Part shown: piece by piece, positions 25,490 to 35,415 of the stretch
How the letters are laid out: the number at the start of each line of letters is the position of its first letter
Position numbering within the stretch: position 1 is the first letter of the stretch
The notes under the pieces: model-generated
Database searches by the model: none
Seen by the model: the letters and a program-made list of their open reading frames with translations, nothing else
Told to the model about the DNA's origin: nothing
From: an uncultured Sphingomonadaceae bacterium
GTDB taxonomy: Bacteria; Pseudomonadota; Alphaproteobacteria; Sphingomonadales; Sphingomonadaceae
Reading direction: 5' to 3'
Assembly: GCA_947499255.1 (NCBI GenBank)
Contig: CANMNF010000001.1
Span: 1,381,012-1,445,011 of the forward strand
DNA: 64,000 nt
Translations under genes and position numbers: made by a program

Positions 25490-26184
25490 GGCTGCACCAC
25501 CACCCAGCGGATCGGACCAGCGGCAACATCGGAACGCAGCGCGCTGTTCGCAGTCCACAAAGCCCATGGCCGCCCCGCATAATCGGGCTGCACCCAATCG
25601 CGCTCCAGCCACAAATTGCGCTCAATACGCGATGCAACCTTGTAAGCCGCTTCGAATTCGGGCGAGAGTTTGAGGACTACGGGCTGGCCCGCATGGGTTT
25701 CCACCTGATTGATAAATGTGGTCAGCTCGCTTTCCACTGACGCTTCGATCACCGGATCACCGCAAGTGCTGGCCAGCGTATCAAGCGCGATGACAGGCGG
25801 CAGCAAAGCGGGATCGCGCGGCACAATGGTGACGAAATTTGCAGCTTGTTCTTCCGCAGGCACGCACGGGTCGTAAATATGCACTGCGCCATGAGCCATC
25901 CGGCCACCTTCCAGCTCAGCCAAATGGTCTGCAAAACGCGCATCACGCCCTGCGCCGCCCCGGCTGGCTTCGAGATAGGCAAACTTGGCACCCGTTGCCA
26001 TTAACGCGATGAAATCAACAGCGCCGTCGGCTTCACCGATCAAAGCGCCTTGTGCAGGAAACTCTGCGGCTGCCGGGGTCCATTTGCCCGCCTGCCACCA
26101 GGCCCAGCCCGCGCCCACCGTTGCCGCCAAAAGCAACAGAGCGATGATCCGCCCGCGCCACACGGTTTTGCGCCCACGTCCCAT
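25486..26184 (-). CDS. GH25 (lysozyme-like) family protein, probably catalytically degenerate
   Basis: A 232-residue membrane-anchored protein with an N-terminal hydrophobic segment (IIALLLLAATVGAGWAWW). The rest follows the glycoside hydrolase 25 fold: GAVDFIALMATGAKFAYLEAS, ARFADHLAELEGGRMAHGAVH, then EQAANFV and LLPPVIALDTL. The usual first aspartate (GIDVS) reads GALIGEAD, and the usual DLE near the third strand reads ALD. Two catalytic acids therefore seem lost. It may bind, not cut, peptidoglycan. It is first in the unit with cdd and the CpcT-like gene. Confidence 0.65.
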   Translation of the reverse strand: MGRGRKTVWRGRIIALLLLAATVGAGWAWWQAGKWTPAAAEFPAQGALIGEADGAVDFIALMATGAKFAYLEASRGGAGRDARFADHLAELEGGRMAHGAVHIYDPCVPAEEQAANFVTIVPRDPALLPPVIALDTLASTCGDPVIEASVESELTTFINQVETHAGQPVVLKLSPEFEAAYKVASRIERNLWLERDWVQPDYAGRPWALWTANSALRSDVAAGPIRWVVVQP

Positions 26185-26203
26185 GGTTCACACCTGCCTT
26201 TGG

Positions 26204-26695
26204 TCAGCCGCGAATATGCAAGACGCAGATCAGCGTGAAGAGCCGTCTTGCGGTGGCAAAGTCTGTTTCGACTTTGCCTTCCAAAGCGTCGAGCAAATGG
26301 CGCGTGCCGCGATCGTGAATGCCGCGCCGTGCCATATCGATAGTTTCGATTTCCTGCGCGGAATTGCGGCGCAAAGCTTTGTAATAGCTATCGCAAATAG
26401 CGAAATAATCGCGCACGCTGCGGCGCATACGGGCAAGGCCCAGCCCGATTGTGCCTGCCGCTTCGCCAGACGACGCCGTCAAATGCCAGGCCAGCATCGA
26501 ATCGATGACCGACAGGTGTACCGTCCACGGGCCTTCATGGCCGTCTTGTGTGGCACGCAAAGGGTGAAAAAGGTTCTCTTCCACAAGATCACGCAAAGCG
26601 ATCTCGCGCTCCTTTTCCACGTCTTCGCTGCGCGCAAGGACGGTCGCCTCATCAAGCGTGATCGCTACGATTTTGTTGCGCGTTTCGTCATCCAT
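26204..26695 (-). CDS. UPF0262 family protein
   Basis: A 163-residue soluble protein of the UPF0262 family, which I know only from alphaproteobacteria and which has no assigned function. Conserved stretches include REIALRDLVEENLFHP, PWTVHLSVIDSMLAWHL, ARMRRSVRDYFAICDSYY and TARRLFTLICVLHIRG. The ATG at 26695 gives the family length; an upstream in-frame ATG at 26734 would add 13 residues. The preceding 148 bases separate it from the divergent dnaB. Confidence 0.85.
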   Translation of the reverse strand: MDDETRNKIVAITLDEATVLARSEDVEKEREIALRDLVEENLFHPLRATQDGHEGPWTVHLSVIDSMLAWHLTASSGEAAGTIGLGLARMRRSVRDYFAICDSYYKALRRNSAQEIETIDMARRGIHDRGTRHLLDALEGKVETDFATARRLFTLICVLHIRG

Positions 26696-26843
26696 AGTCC
26701 GGCGCGTTTTGCCGAGCCGCTCTGGCTTTGGCAATCGTCAATCCACTCCGCACCCAAATCGTCCCCGCTTTCCACAGGGTGTGTGTGATAAATTCCCCTC
26801 ATGCGCTCTTGTCCCAAAGGGCAGTCGCGCGCAGTAAGGCGCG

Positions 26844-28379
26844 ATGGCCGATAACGAATTGCTCACCCGACCCGACACCGCGAAAAACAGCGATAATGCC
26901 TCATCCGATGAGATTGCGGGCCGTACTCTGCCTGCAAATTTGGAAGCAGAAGCTGCGTTTCTGGGCGCGGTGTTGATCGATAATGGCCTGATTGAAGAGC
27001 TTTCCACGCCGCTTTTAGCGGATCACTTCTACGCCCCCATCCATCAACGCATTTATGAGCGCATCTTGACGCTGATCGATCGGCAGATGGTGGTAACGCC
27101 CGTCACGCTCAAACCATATTTCGATGGCGATGAAGCTTTGGCCGAGCTTGGCGGCACATCCTATCTGATGCAGCTTACCGCCGATGGTCAGGGCTTGTTG
27201 GCGGTGCGCGATCTGGCGCAGCAGATCTATGATCTGGCACTGCTGCGCGAACTGGCCACTGTGGGGCGGCACTTGGTCGAAGGCGCGCTTGATACCTCGC
27301 AAGAGGTTGAGCCGATGAAGCAGATCGAAGAGGCGGAAGCCAATCTGTTCCGCGTTGCCGAAGGGACCGTGACCGAAGGGCAATCGACCAGCTTTCGCGA
27401 TGCTTCGATCACCGCGATCAAAATGGCCGAGGCCGCGATGGCTTCTGGCGGGGGGCTTTCGGGAAAGACAACGGGCCTTAAAACCATCGATGATAAGACA
27501 GCGGGCCTGCATAATTCCGATCTGATCATTCTTGCCGGACGCCCCGGCATGGGCAAAACCTCGCTCGCCACGAATATCGCGTTCAATTGTGCTGAAAAGC
27601 ACCTCGAATGGGAGCATGATGGCGGCGAATTCGACTATGGCGCACCCACCGCATTTTTCAGCCTAGAGATGAGCGCGGATCAGCTCGCCACGCGTATTCT
27701 AGCCGAACAAGCGGAGATCAGCTCTGAATCGCTGCGGTCTGGTAAATTGACGCGTGAGGAGTTTCTTGAGCTATCGCGTGCCAGCCAGCGTTTGGCCAAA
27801 TTGCCGCTGTTTATTGATGACACGCCTGCGCTGACCATCGGCGCATTGCGCACGCGGGCGCGTCGATTGAAACGGCGGCATGATATCGGCCTGATCGTCG
27901 TTGATTATCTGCAATTGCTGCAAGGCTCTGGCCGCGCAAACGATAACCGCGTGAATGAGATTTCGGAAATCAGCCGCGGTCTCAAAACGCTGGCGAAAGA
28001 GCTGGAAGTGCCTGTGATCGCGCTCTCCCAGCTTAGCCGTGCGGTGGAGCAGCGCGAAGATAAGCGGCCAATGCTGTCTGACTTGCGCGAATCGGGTTCG
28101 ATTGAGCAAGACGCCGATATGGTCTGGTTCATTTTCCGCGCGGAATATTATCACGAAGCGATCCGCCCGGACATGCCAACCGAAACCAGCCCCGCCGATG
28201 TGCAGGATAAGTTTCGCGCATGGGAGGATCAGTATCTTGAGTTGAAGAACAAGGCGACGCTCGTCGTGGCCAAGCAACGGCATGGCTCCACCGGCAATGT
28301 GCCACTGTTGTTCCAAAGCGAGTTCACCAAGTTCACTTCGCCCGAATTTCGCGATTATTCCGACTATGGGATGGAGTAA
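26844..28379 (+). CDS. dnaB: Replicative DNA helicase DnaB
   Basis: The hexameric 5'-3' helicase of the replication fork. The N-terminal domain runs from AEAAFLGAVLIDNGLIEE to about residue 150. The RecA-like C-terminal domain has Walker A AGRPGMGKTS, FFSLEMSADQL, Walker B LIVVDYLQLL, and the SQLSRAVEQRED / LSDLRESGSIEQDAD loops. The length of 511 residues is normal and I see no intein. AAGG lies five bases before the ATG. Confidence 0.97.
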   Translation: MADNELLTRPDTAKNSDNASSDEIAGRTLPANLEAEAAFLGAVLIDNGLIEELSTPLLADHFYAPIHQRIYERILTLIDRQMVVTPVTLKPYFDGDEALAELGGTSYLMQLTADGQGLLAVRDLAQQIYDLALLRELATVGRHLVEGALDTSQEVEPMKQIEEAEANLFRVAEGTVTEGQSTSFRDASITAIKMAEAAMASGGGLSGKTTGLKTIDDKTAGLHNSDLIILAGRPGMGKTSLATNIAFNCAEKHLEWEHDGGEFDYGAPTAFFSLEMSADQLATRILAEQAEISSESLRSGKLTREEFLELSRASQRLAKLPLFIDDTPALTIGALRTRARRLKRRHDIGLIVVDYLQLLQGSGRANDNRVNEISEISRGLKTLAKELEVPVIALSQLSRAVEQREDKRPMLSDLRESGSIEQDADMVWFIFRAEYYHEAIRPDMPTETSPADVQDKFRAWEDQYLELKNKATLVVAKQRHGSTGNVPLLFQSEFTKFTSPEFRDYSDYGME

Positions 28380-28474
28380 GCAGCGCTGCGTTGACGCCTG
28401 CGCATTTGCTTGACTTTTCGCGCTGTACGCCCTAGCTGTCACGCTTTCCGCAACACCAGAATATCGGAGTGCTT

Positions 28475-28819
28475 ATGGCACGCGTTACCGTCGAAGATTG
28501 TATCGACAAGGTTCCCAATCGTTTTGATCTCGTCCTGCTCGCTGCACAGCGCGCTCGTGAGATTTCCGGCGGGGCAGAGCTGACCATTGATCGGGACCGG
28601 GACAAAAATCCCGTTGTCGCACTTCGCGAGATGGCTGATCAGACGGTGAAGCCCAAGCATTTGCAAGAATCGCTGGTCCAATCAATGCAGCGTATTTTGC
28701 CCGATGAAGAAGACGAAGCTGATGATATCGGTTCACTGAGCCAGTCTGCTGAAGCCATGCGGCTTTCTGCTGCTGCGCCAACGCGCTCAACTTCAATCGG
28801 CAGCGATTACGAAGGGTAA
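28475..28819 (+). CDS. rpoZ: RNA polymerase omega subunit
   Basis: The small subunit that stabilises beta-prime in RNA polymerase. The opening [20 protein letters not shown], then LAAQRAREI and [11 protein letters not shown], is the family signature. The 114 residues include an acidic, serine-rich tail usual in alphaproteobacteria. GGAG precedes the ATG, and a terminator follows 39 bases after the stop. The spoT/rel gene that often follows rpoZ is absent here. Confidence 0.95.
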   Translation: MARVTVEDCIDKVPNRFDLVLLAAQRAREISGGAELTIDRDRDKNPVVALREMADQTVKPKHLQESLVQSMQRILPDEEDEADDIGSLSQSAEAMRLSAAAPTRSTSIGSDYEG

Positions 28820-28857
28820 TTCCCGGCGCGATATCATACGCATATTGATTGCGAGAC

Positions 28858-28887
28858 AAAGGGGCGGCCTGACGGGTCGCCCTTTTT
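28858..28887 (+). terminator. Intrinsic terminator of rpoZ
   Basis: A GC-rich hairpin AAAGGGGCG ... CGCCCTTTTT closes the rpoZ unit and is followed by a T-run. The stem carries one bulged G. Confidence 0.85.
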
Positions 28888-29022
28888 CGTTGGGACATAC
28901 TGTTCGCAAACGGCGCGCTTTGGCCCGCTTCGGCACGTTCTTTCCTACGCCCTTGAAAGCGCATACGAAATCGCGACATAGGCTGGGTCTGACAAACAGT
29001 CCGAGAGGTTCAAAAACACCGC

Positions 29023-29760
29023 GTGGCCGTCATTGCGATTTACAGCGTCAAAGGCGGCGTGGGCAAGACCACAATAGCGGCCAACCTCGCATGGTTCTCC
29101 GCGCAAGTTTCACGTCGCAAGACTTTGCTGTGGGATCTGGATGCAGCGGGTGGAGCTGGCTTTCTTTATGGCGTAGATTCGAAAAAGCGCGCGCAGGCCG
29201 GTGCCCTGTTTGGTCGCAATGTCGCTGCTGAAGATCTGATCCGCAAGACAGGCTATGATCGGCTGCACCTGCTTCCTGCCGATGAAAGCCTGCGCGATCT
29301 CGATGGCGTTCTGGCCAGGATCGGCAAGAAGAAACGCCTTGCCAAAACTGCCGACAGCCTCAGCCGTAAATATGATCGGATTATCCTCGATTGTCCGCCT
29401 GTTCTCAACGAAATCAGTGCGCAAGTGGTGCGCGCGGCAGATTGTGTGATTGTGCCACTGCCGCCCTCCCCGCTTTCCACCCGCGCTTTTGAGCTGGTGA
29501 CCAAAGAGATCAAGAAACACGCCAAAATCCATCCGCCGATCTTGCCCGTATTATCGATGGTGGATCGTCGGCGCACTCTGCACCGCGATGCGGCGCAGCA
29601 AAATGCCAGTTGGCCGATCATCCCGCTTGCCAGCGCGGTGGAGCAATGTGCGGTGCGCCAGGAACCGGTTGGCGTTTTTGCGCCGCGCAGCCCGGCCGCG
29701 CGCGGTTTCCGCCAGTTGTGGACCGCGATCGAACGCAAGCTGGCACAGGGCAAATCCTGA
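29023..29760 (+). CDS. Orphan ParA/MinD-like ATPase
   Basis: A 245-residue deviant-Walker ATPase. It begins AVIAIYSVKGGVGKTTIAAN with the signature lysine, has LLWDLDAAGGAGFL (switch I region) and Walker B DRIILDCPPVLN. Such proteins position DNA or protein cargo. There is no parB-like partner next to it, and the partner DUF3667 gene downstream gives no hint. A CX-type cargo such as cellulose, chemotaxis or carboxysome components is not visible nearby. Translation starts at GTG. The length and sequence differ from the chromosomal ParA as I know it. Confidence 0.83.
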   Translation: MAVIAIYSVKGGVGKTTIAANLAWFSAQVSRRKTLLWDLDAAGGAGFLYGVDSKKRAQAGALFGRNVAAEDLIRKTGYDRLHLLPADESLRDLDGVLARIGKKKRLAKTADSLSRKYDRIILDCPPVLNEISAQVVRAADCVIVPLPPSPLSTRAFELVTKEIKKHAKIHPPILPVLSMVDRRRTLHRDAAQQNASWPIIPLASAVEQCAVRQEPVGVFAPRSPAARGFRQLWTAIERKLAQGKS

Positions 29761-29800
29761 CCGGCTCGACGCAGCGTGAAGCCCGCGATAGGATGCGCGG

Positions 29801-30796
29801 ATGAGCGATATCATCGAAGGCATCGGGACAGCAACGCAAGGCGGGTTGTTCGCGCGCGCATTGGAACCCGCATCCGGCGCGAAAAAGCGTCATCCCGATC
29901 AACCCGATGAATGCGCCAATTGCGGCACAAAACTGGAAGGCGCGTATTGCCATGCCTGCGGGCAACAAGCGCATCTGCATCGGTCTTTGCAAGGTGTGAT
30001 CCATGATGTGATGCATGGCGCGCTGCATCTTGATGGCAAGATGTGGCGGACATTGCCGATGCTGATGGTGCGTCCAGGCCGATTGACCCGGCGTTATATC
30101 GATGGGGCACGCGCGCGCTTTGTCTCACCCATGGCGTTGTTTTTGTTCTCGGTATTCCTGATGTTCGCCGTGTTTCAAGTACTCGGCATTGGTGTTGGCA
30201 GCAGTCCAACGCAAGACGATAGCATTGCGCAGATTTCTGAAGAAATTGAGCAAGCGACAGCCGACGCAAAGGCTCCTGTTGAACAGCTTGAAACGGAGGA
30301 TGACCATACGGTCTTGGCGAGCAATGAGGACGGCTCAGCCAATCTCAAGCTCAACCCCACGGGCATTGCTTGGCTTGATGAAGGGGTGACCAGGAAGTGG
30401 CGCGATAACCCGTCCCTCATGCTCTACAAATTGCAAGCAAATGCGTATAAATTCAGCTGGTTTCTTATCCCGATCTCGCTGCCTTTTATGTGGCTGCTCT
30501 TTGTTTGGAAGCGACGTTTCAAGATATATGATCACGCCATCTTCGTTACCTATTCGCTAAGCTTTATGACTTTGATGTTCGTCATCCTGTCATTGGCAGG
30601 CGCGGCGGGAATTACGGCTGGCTGGCTTTTCACGATCTTCGCAACGATCGCGCCGCTACATATCTATAAGCACTTGAAAGGCGCTTATGAACTGTTACGC
30701 TTCTCGGCGACATGGCGGCTGGTAGCGCTGATCATCTGCATCACGATGATATTGGTGATTTTCCTGCAGGCGCTGTTTGTGTTGGGATTGTTCTAG
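29801..30796 (+). CDS. DUF3667 membrane protein with N-terminal zinc ribbon
   Basis: A 331-residue inner-membrane protein of unknown function. The N-terminus carries a CxxC...CxxC ribbon (CANCG and CHACGQQ) followed by the family motif LHLDGKMWRTLPMLMVRPGRLTR split over two short stretches, and RARFVSPMALFLFSVFLMF. Five hydrophobic segments follow, four of them after a charged loop. GATAGGA lies eight bases before the ATG. It starts 41 bases after the ParA-like gene and is probably co-transcribed. Confidence 0.82.
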   Translation: MSDIIEGIGTATQGGLFARALEPASGAKKRHPDQPDECANCGTKLEGAYCHACGQQAHLHRSLQGVIHDVMHGALHLDGKMWRTLPMLMVRPGRLTRRYIDGARARFVSPMALFLFSVFLMFAVFQVLGIGVGSSPTQDDSIAQISEEIEQATADAKAPVEQLETEDDHTVLASNEDGSANLKLNPTGIAWLDEGVTRKWRDNPSLMLYKLQANAYKFSWFLIPISLPFMWLLFVWKRRFKIYDHAIFVTYSLSFMTLMFVILSLAGAAGITAGWLFTIFATIAPLHIYKHLKGAYELLRFSATWRLVALIICITMILVIFLQALFVLGLF

Positions 30797-30856
30797 GCAA
30801 AGAAATAGGGCGCCGCCCTTGCCAGCGACGCCCCTTTCAAATTTCTCGCAAAAGGA

Positions 30857-32800
30857 TCAGGCGCCTTGCGGTGCCTCACCCGAGCCGCCAAATCGCTTGC
30901 CTGCTTGCGGCACGGCAGAGCCATGGGTTGGCGTGGGCATAGCCGGGCCACTGGGCAGATCAGGGCGATCAATCTTGCCATCTTCGAGCAAAGTCTTGAT
31001 CTCGTCACCTGTCAGCGTTTCATATTCGAGCAAAGCTTGCGCCAGCAAGTGAAGTTGATCTTCGTGCTTGGTCAAAAGGTCTGTCGCGCGTTTGTGGCTG
31101 CCTTCGACAAGATCCTTGATTTCAGCATCAATCATCTTGTTCGTTTCAGCACCCGCCATGGTGCGCGTGGTTTGCCCCATGCCAAGATAGCCTTCCTGGC
31201 TTTGCTCATACATCAACGGGCCTAGCTTGTCCGACATGCCCCATTTGGTGACCATGTTCTTGGCCAGATCGGTGGCGTATTGGATGTCTGACGATGCGCC
31301 AGAGGACACTTTGTCATGGCCAAAGATGATCTCTTCAGCCACGCGTCCACCCATGCTGACAGACAGGTTGGCGTGCATTTTATCCCGATGATAGGAATAA
31401 TTGTCGCGTTCGGGCAGACGCATCACCATGCCCAGCGCGCGGCCACGCGGAATGATCGTGGCTTTGTGGATCGGGTCCGATGCGTCTTCGTGCACGGCGA
31501 CGATAGCATGGCCAGCCTCATGATAGGCGGTCATTTTCTTTTCATCGTCGGTCATGACCATGGACTTGCGCTCTGTGCCCATCATCACCTTGTCTTTGGC
31601 GTCTTCAAATTCCTGCATGGCGACAAGGCGTTTGTTACGCCGCGCGGCCAGCAAAGCTGCTTCGTTGACAAGGTTGGCAAGGTCCGCACCAGAAAAGCCC
31701 GGCGTACCGCGCGCAATGGTGCGCGGGTTTACATCGGGCGCGAGTGGCACCTTCTTCATATGGACAGACAGGATCTTTTCACGCCCATCAATATCAGGGA
31801 TCGGCACCACAACCTGACGGTCAAAACGGCCCGGACGCAGCAGCGCAGGGTCAAGCACATCGGGACGGTTGGTCGCCGCGATGATGATGATGCCTTCGTT
31901 GGCTTCAAAACCATCCATTTCGACAAGCAGCTGGTTCAACGTCTGTTCGCGTTCATCGTTGGAATTGCCAACGCCATTGCCACGGTGACGGCCCACGGCA
32001 TCAATTTCATCGATAAAGACGATGCACGGCGCGTTTTTCTTTGCCTGTTCAAACATGTCGCGCACGCGGCTTGCGCCCACGCCCACGAACATTTCAACAA
32101 AGTCAGAACCTGAAATCGTGAAAAACGGCACCCGCGCTTCACCCGCAATTGCGCGGGCCAGCAGCGTTTTACCCGTACCGGGCGAGCCGACCAGCAGCGC
32201 GCCTTTGGGGATTTGGCCACCCAGCTTGGAAAAGCGCTGTGGATCTTTCAGAAATTCGACAATTTCCTGCAATTCTTCGCGCGCTTCATCAATGCCGGCC
32301 ACATCTTCAAAAGTGACCCGGCCCTGCTTTTCGGTCAGCAGTTTCGCTTTGGATTTGCCAAAGCCCATTGCGCCAGACCCGCCGCCTTTTTGCACCTGTC
32401 GCAGCGCGAAAAACGCGATGCCCAGGATCAGCAGGAACGGTAATGTCTGGATCAGGATATAAAGCAGCAGACTGCCATCGTCAGCCGGGCTTCCGGTATA
32501 GGTGACACCGGCGGCTTCTAATTGCTCTGTCAGGCGCGTATCGGGCACCGGCGTGGTGGTGAAGCTTTCCTCATTGGTAAGCTTGCCTTTGATGGCATCG
32601 GGACCGATTTCAACCGATTGTACCGTGCCTTCAGAGACTTTGGCTTTGAAGTCTGAATAATCGATTTGCGTACTGGGCGTCTCACGCCCACTGCCAAACA
32701 TCGATACCGCCAGCACCAGCGCGACAAAAATGCCGCCCCACACCAGCAGACTTTTCATCCAGGGATTTCCGCCGTTTTCCGGCTCGTTATTCTCACTCAT
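30857..32800 (-). CDS. ftsH: ATP-dependent zinc metalloprotease FtsH
   Basis: The membrane AAA+ protease that degrades misfolded membrane proteins and regulators. Two N-terminal membrane helices bracket a periplasmic domain. Walker A is GSPGTGKT, the second region of homology [20 protein letters not shown], and the zinc site [11 protein letters not shown]. The substrate-pore loop [15 protein letters not shown] is present. The 647-residue length is normal. A GC-rich inverted repeat lies in the gap to the convergent DUF3667 gene. The upstream 221 bases separate it from the divergent manA-like gene. Confidence 0.97.
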   Translation of the reverse strand: MSENNEPENGGNPWMKSLLVWGGIFVALVLAVSMFGSGRETPSTQIDYSDFKAKVSEGTVQSVEIGPDAIKGKLTNEESFTTTPVPDTRLTEQLEAAGVTYTGSPADDGSLLLYILIQTLPFLLILGIAFFALRQVQKGGGSGAMGFGKSKAKLLTEKQGRVTFEDVAGIDEAREELQEIVEFLKDPQRFSKLGGQIPKGALLVGSPGTGKTLLARAIAGEARVPFFTISGSDFVEMFVGVGASRVRDMFEQAKKNAPCIVFIDEIDAVGRHRGNGVGNSNDEREQTLNQLLVEMDGFEANEGIIIIAATNRPDVLDPALLRPGRFDRQVVVPIPDIDGREKILSVHMKKVPLAPDVNPRTIARGTPGFSGADLANLVNEAALLAARRNKRLVAMQEFEDAKDKVMMGTERKSMVMTDDEKKMTAYHEAGHAIVAVHEDASDPIHKATIIPRGRALGMVMRLPERDNYSYHRDKMHANLSVSMGGRVAEEIIFGHDKVSSGASSDIQYATDLAKNMVTKWGMSDKLGPLMYEQSQEGYLGMGQTTRTMAGAETNKMIDAEIKDLVEGSHKRATDLLTKHEDQLHLLAQALLEYETLTGDEIKTLLEDGKIDRPDLPSGPAMPTPTHGSAVPQAGKRFGGSGEAPQGA

Positions 32801-33021
32801 GAGTAACAGCGTCCTTTGCTATGGCAATAATGTAGGGTCACGCAGGTGAATGGCAAGCTAACATCGCGCCAAGAATTTGCATGTGTAACACGATAGGAGG
32901 ATTTTGCTGATACTGGACGCAAATGTGCATTTCATTATGGTGCAATGCAGCATATAGTAGAGCAACACGGTATAGGCCGTCATCACAGGCCTGTATTTTG
33001 GTCCATGGAGGCAAAGCGCGT

Positions 33022-33831
33022 ATGATCCTGCCCACCCGCACGGTCGAAAAAGTATGGGGCTGCGATGTGCTGCCTGCGCCCTTTGTCGCGCCTGAAGGCA
33101 AACGGATTGGCGAAATCTGGTTTGAACCGCCGCAAGATCTGCCCCAATTGCTGGTGAAATATCTGTTCGCCTCTGAAAAGCTTTCCGTCCAGTGCCACCC
33201 TTGTGATGAACAAACGCAGGCCAAGGGTCTGGGCAAACAGGGCAAGGAAGAATGCTGGCTGGTGGTTCATGCAGAACCCGGCGCGCAATTGGGCATCGGA
33301 TTTCATGAAGAGATCAGCGCCGCCGATATGCGCGCCGCAGCTTTGGATGGCAGCATTGAAGGCAAAATGGCGTGGCACGATGTGCAGGCGGGCGATTTTT
33401 TCTACATTCCGGCCAATACGGTGCACGCTATCGGGCCAGGCTGCACGATTATCGAGATTCAGCAGAATTCTGACATCACCTACCGCCTGTATGATTATGG
33501 CCGCCCGCGTGAATTGCATCTGGACGAAGGGATGGAAGTTGCTTGTGGTGCGCCTTTTGATCCGGCCACACACCAGGTGCTGCCACCTCGTGGCAACACC
33601 ACGCTGGTCGATGGCCCGCATTTCCGGCTCGACCGGGTGGACGGCATTCCTGATGAAGCGCTGCTCTATGCTTATGCGGGCAAGCTGCTGGTGATCCCGC
33701 TCAAAGGCGAAGTCGCCATTGCTGGCGGCGATCTGGTGCAGCCGGGCGAATGCGGCATGGCCAATGATCTGGCGTCAGTAGCGTTCGCGCCGGAAGGACA
33801 GTGTCTGGTGGCAATGCCGCTGAATGCATAA
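33022..33831 (+). CDS. manA: Mannose-6-phosphate isomerase, class I
   Basis: A zinc isomerase converting fructose-6-phosphate and mannose-6-phosphate, which supplies GDP-mannose and exopolysaccharide precursors. Zinc ligands lie in SVQCHPCDEQT, GKEECW and PANTVHAIGPGC. The C-terminal cupin segment FRLDRV and an arginine in ITYRLYDYGRPRELH complete the active site. At 269 residues it is the short single-domain form. I chose the ATG at 33022 (GGAGG ten bases upstream), where MILPTRTVEKVWG begins. Confidence 0.92.
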   Translation: MILPTRTVEKVWGCDVLPAPFVAPEGKRIGEIWFEPPQDLPQLLVKYLFASEKLSVQCHPCDEQTQAKGLGKQGKEECWLVVHAEPGAQLGIGFHEEISAADMRAAALDGSIEGKMAWHDVQAGDFFYIPANTVHAIGPGCTIIEIQQNSDITYRLYDYGRPRELHLDEGMEVACGAPFDPATHQVLPPRGNTTLVDGPHFRLDRVDGIPDEALLYAYAGKLLVIPLKGEVAIAGGDLVQPGECGMANDLASVAFAPEGQCLVAMPLNA

Positions 33832-33856
33832 GCTGAATGCGTAAATAGCGCGGGAA

Positions 33857-33884
33857 TGAAAAAGGGGAGCACAATGGCTCCCCT
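33857..33884 (-). terminator. Intrinsic terminator of gdhA
   Basis: A perfect 8-bp stem, AGGGGAGC (33863-33870) and GCTCCCCT (33877-33884), is followed on the minus strand by TTTTTC. It lies just after the gdhA stop and also separates it from the convergent manA. Confidence 0.88.
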
Positions 33885-33909
33885 CCCTCAATCTGGTTTG
33901 CAGTAAAGC

Positions 33910-35262
33910 TTACACCACGCCAAAGGCCAGCATCGCATCGGCCACTTTCTTGAAGCCGGCGATATTTGCGCCTTTCACATAGTCGACATAACCATCGCCC
34001 TGATCGCCATATTCCACGCATTTGTCGTGAATGCCTTGCATCAGATCGGTTAGCATGTCGCCAAGACGGTCCTGATTCCAGCTGATGCGTTCTGCATTCT
34101 GGCTCATCTCCAGGCCGGATACAGCAACACCGCCAGCATTGGCCGCTTTGCCCGGTGCATACATCACTCTGGCATCATGGAAGACGTGCACACCTTCCAG
34201 CGTGGTGGGCATATTCGCGCCTTCAGAAACAGCTTTCACACCATTGCTGACCAGCGTTTTGGCCTCATCTTCGTTCAGCTCATTTTGCGTGGCACATGGC
34301 AGCGCCAGATCAGCGGCAACGCCCCACGGACGCCCTTCGTGGAAGCTGGCGCTTTTGAATTCATCGCAATATTCGCTGATCCGCCCACGCTTCACAGTTT
34401 TGAGATGTTTGACCCAATCGATCTTTTCCTGATCGATGCCGTCGGGATCGTGAATATAGCCGCCTGAATCCGACAAAGTGAGCACTTTGCCGCCCAGCTG
34501 CGTGATCTTTTCGGCAGCATGCGTTGCCACATTGCCTGAGCCTGAGATGACAGCTGTGTGGCCTTCCACATCAGAGCCTGCATGTTTGAGCATGTTCTGC
34601 AGGAAATACACCGCGCCATAACCGGTTGCCTCTGGCCGCATTTCAGAGCCGCCATATTCGATGGCTTTGCCCGTCAACACGCCTTCCCAGCGATTGGTGA
34701 TGCGCTTGTACTGGCCAAACATATAGCCGATTTCGCGGCCGCCAACGCCGATATCGCCTGCCGGAACGTCCGTGTCAGGGCCGATATGGCGGTACAGTTC
34801 TGTCATGAAGCTTTGGCAAAAGCGCATTACTTCAGCATCGGATTTGCCGCGCGGATTAAAGTTCGCGCCGCCTTTACCACCGCCCATTGGCAAGCCGGTA
34901 AGCGAGTTTTTGAAGGTTTGCTCAAAAGCGAGGAATTTCAGCACGCTTTCGGTCACGCTAGGGTGGAACCGAATACCGCCTTTATACGGGCCAATGGCGT
35001 TGTTGTTTTGCACCCGCCAGCCGCGTTGAACGCGGATATTGTGATTGTCATCTTCCCAGCACACGCGGAAGGAAACCACCCGATCAGGCTCTGCCATACG
35101 GCGCAGGATTTGCGCTTCGTGATATTGCTCTTTGTCTTCGATAAAGTCGAAAATGTCCTGCGCAACTTCTTGAACGGCCTGAATAAATTCAGTTTGCCCT
35201 GGATTGCGCTTTTTCACGCCTTCCATAAATGTTGGAAAGTCCACGTGATCAGATACAGCCAT
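33910..35262 (-). CDS. gdhA: NADP-specific glutamate dehydrogenase
   Basis: A hexameric enzyme that makes glutamate from 2-oxoglutarate and ammonium. The 450-residue protein has the substrate-binding KGGIRFHP and the catalytic GLPMGGGKGGANFNPRGK. Other conserved segments are GDIGVGGREIGYMFGQYK, the Rossmann loop ISGSGNVATHAAEK and ANAGGVAVSGLEMSQN. This is the 450-residue class typical of NADP-dependent anabolic GDH. The start ATG at 35262 is preceded by AAGGGGGAAAT. The longer open frame upstream is not coding. Confidence 0.96.
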   Translation of the reverse strand: MAVSDHVDFPTFMEGVKKRNPGQTEFIQAVQEVAQDIFDFIEDKEQYHEAQILRRMAEPDRVVSFRVCWEDDNHNIRVQRGWRVQNNNAIGPYKGGIRFHPSVTESVLKFLAFEQTFKNSLTGLPMGGGKGGANFNPRGKSDAEVMRFCQSFMTELYRHIGPDTDVPAGDIGVGGREIGYMFGQYKRITNRWEGVLTGKAIEYGGSEMRPEATGYGAVYFLQNMLKHAGSDVEGHTAVISGSGNVATHAAEKITQLGGKVLTLSDSGGYIHDPDGIDQEKIDWVKHLKTVKRGRISEYCDEFKSASFHEGRPWGVAADLALPCATQNELNEDEAKTLVSNGVKAVSEGANMPTTLEGVHVFHDARVMYAPGKAANAGGVAVSGLEMSQNAERISWNQDRLGDMLTDLMQGIHDKCVEYGDQGDGYVDYVKGANIAGFKKVADAMLAFGVV

Positions 35263-35415
35263 TGTATTTCCCCCTTCTTCATACCCGTTTTTAAGCGATT
35301 CTCTCACCCTTATTGCGCGAATACCGCATTCTGCCAAAGGCCTTATCCAGTTTTTCGCGCTTGCCTTGGGGTGATTGCTTGCGCCACACAGTAACCGGGC
35401 AAGAGGGGATTGGTT

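Noticed and set aside
31316..32113. Long plus-strand frame opposite ftsH
   Set aside because: It is a codon-structure shadow: FtsH motifs cover the same bases on the minus strand.
32801..33021. A 221-base divergent gap between ftsH and manA
   Set aside because: No RNA gene or clear operator was recognised.
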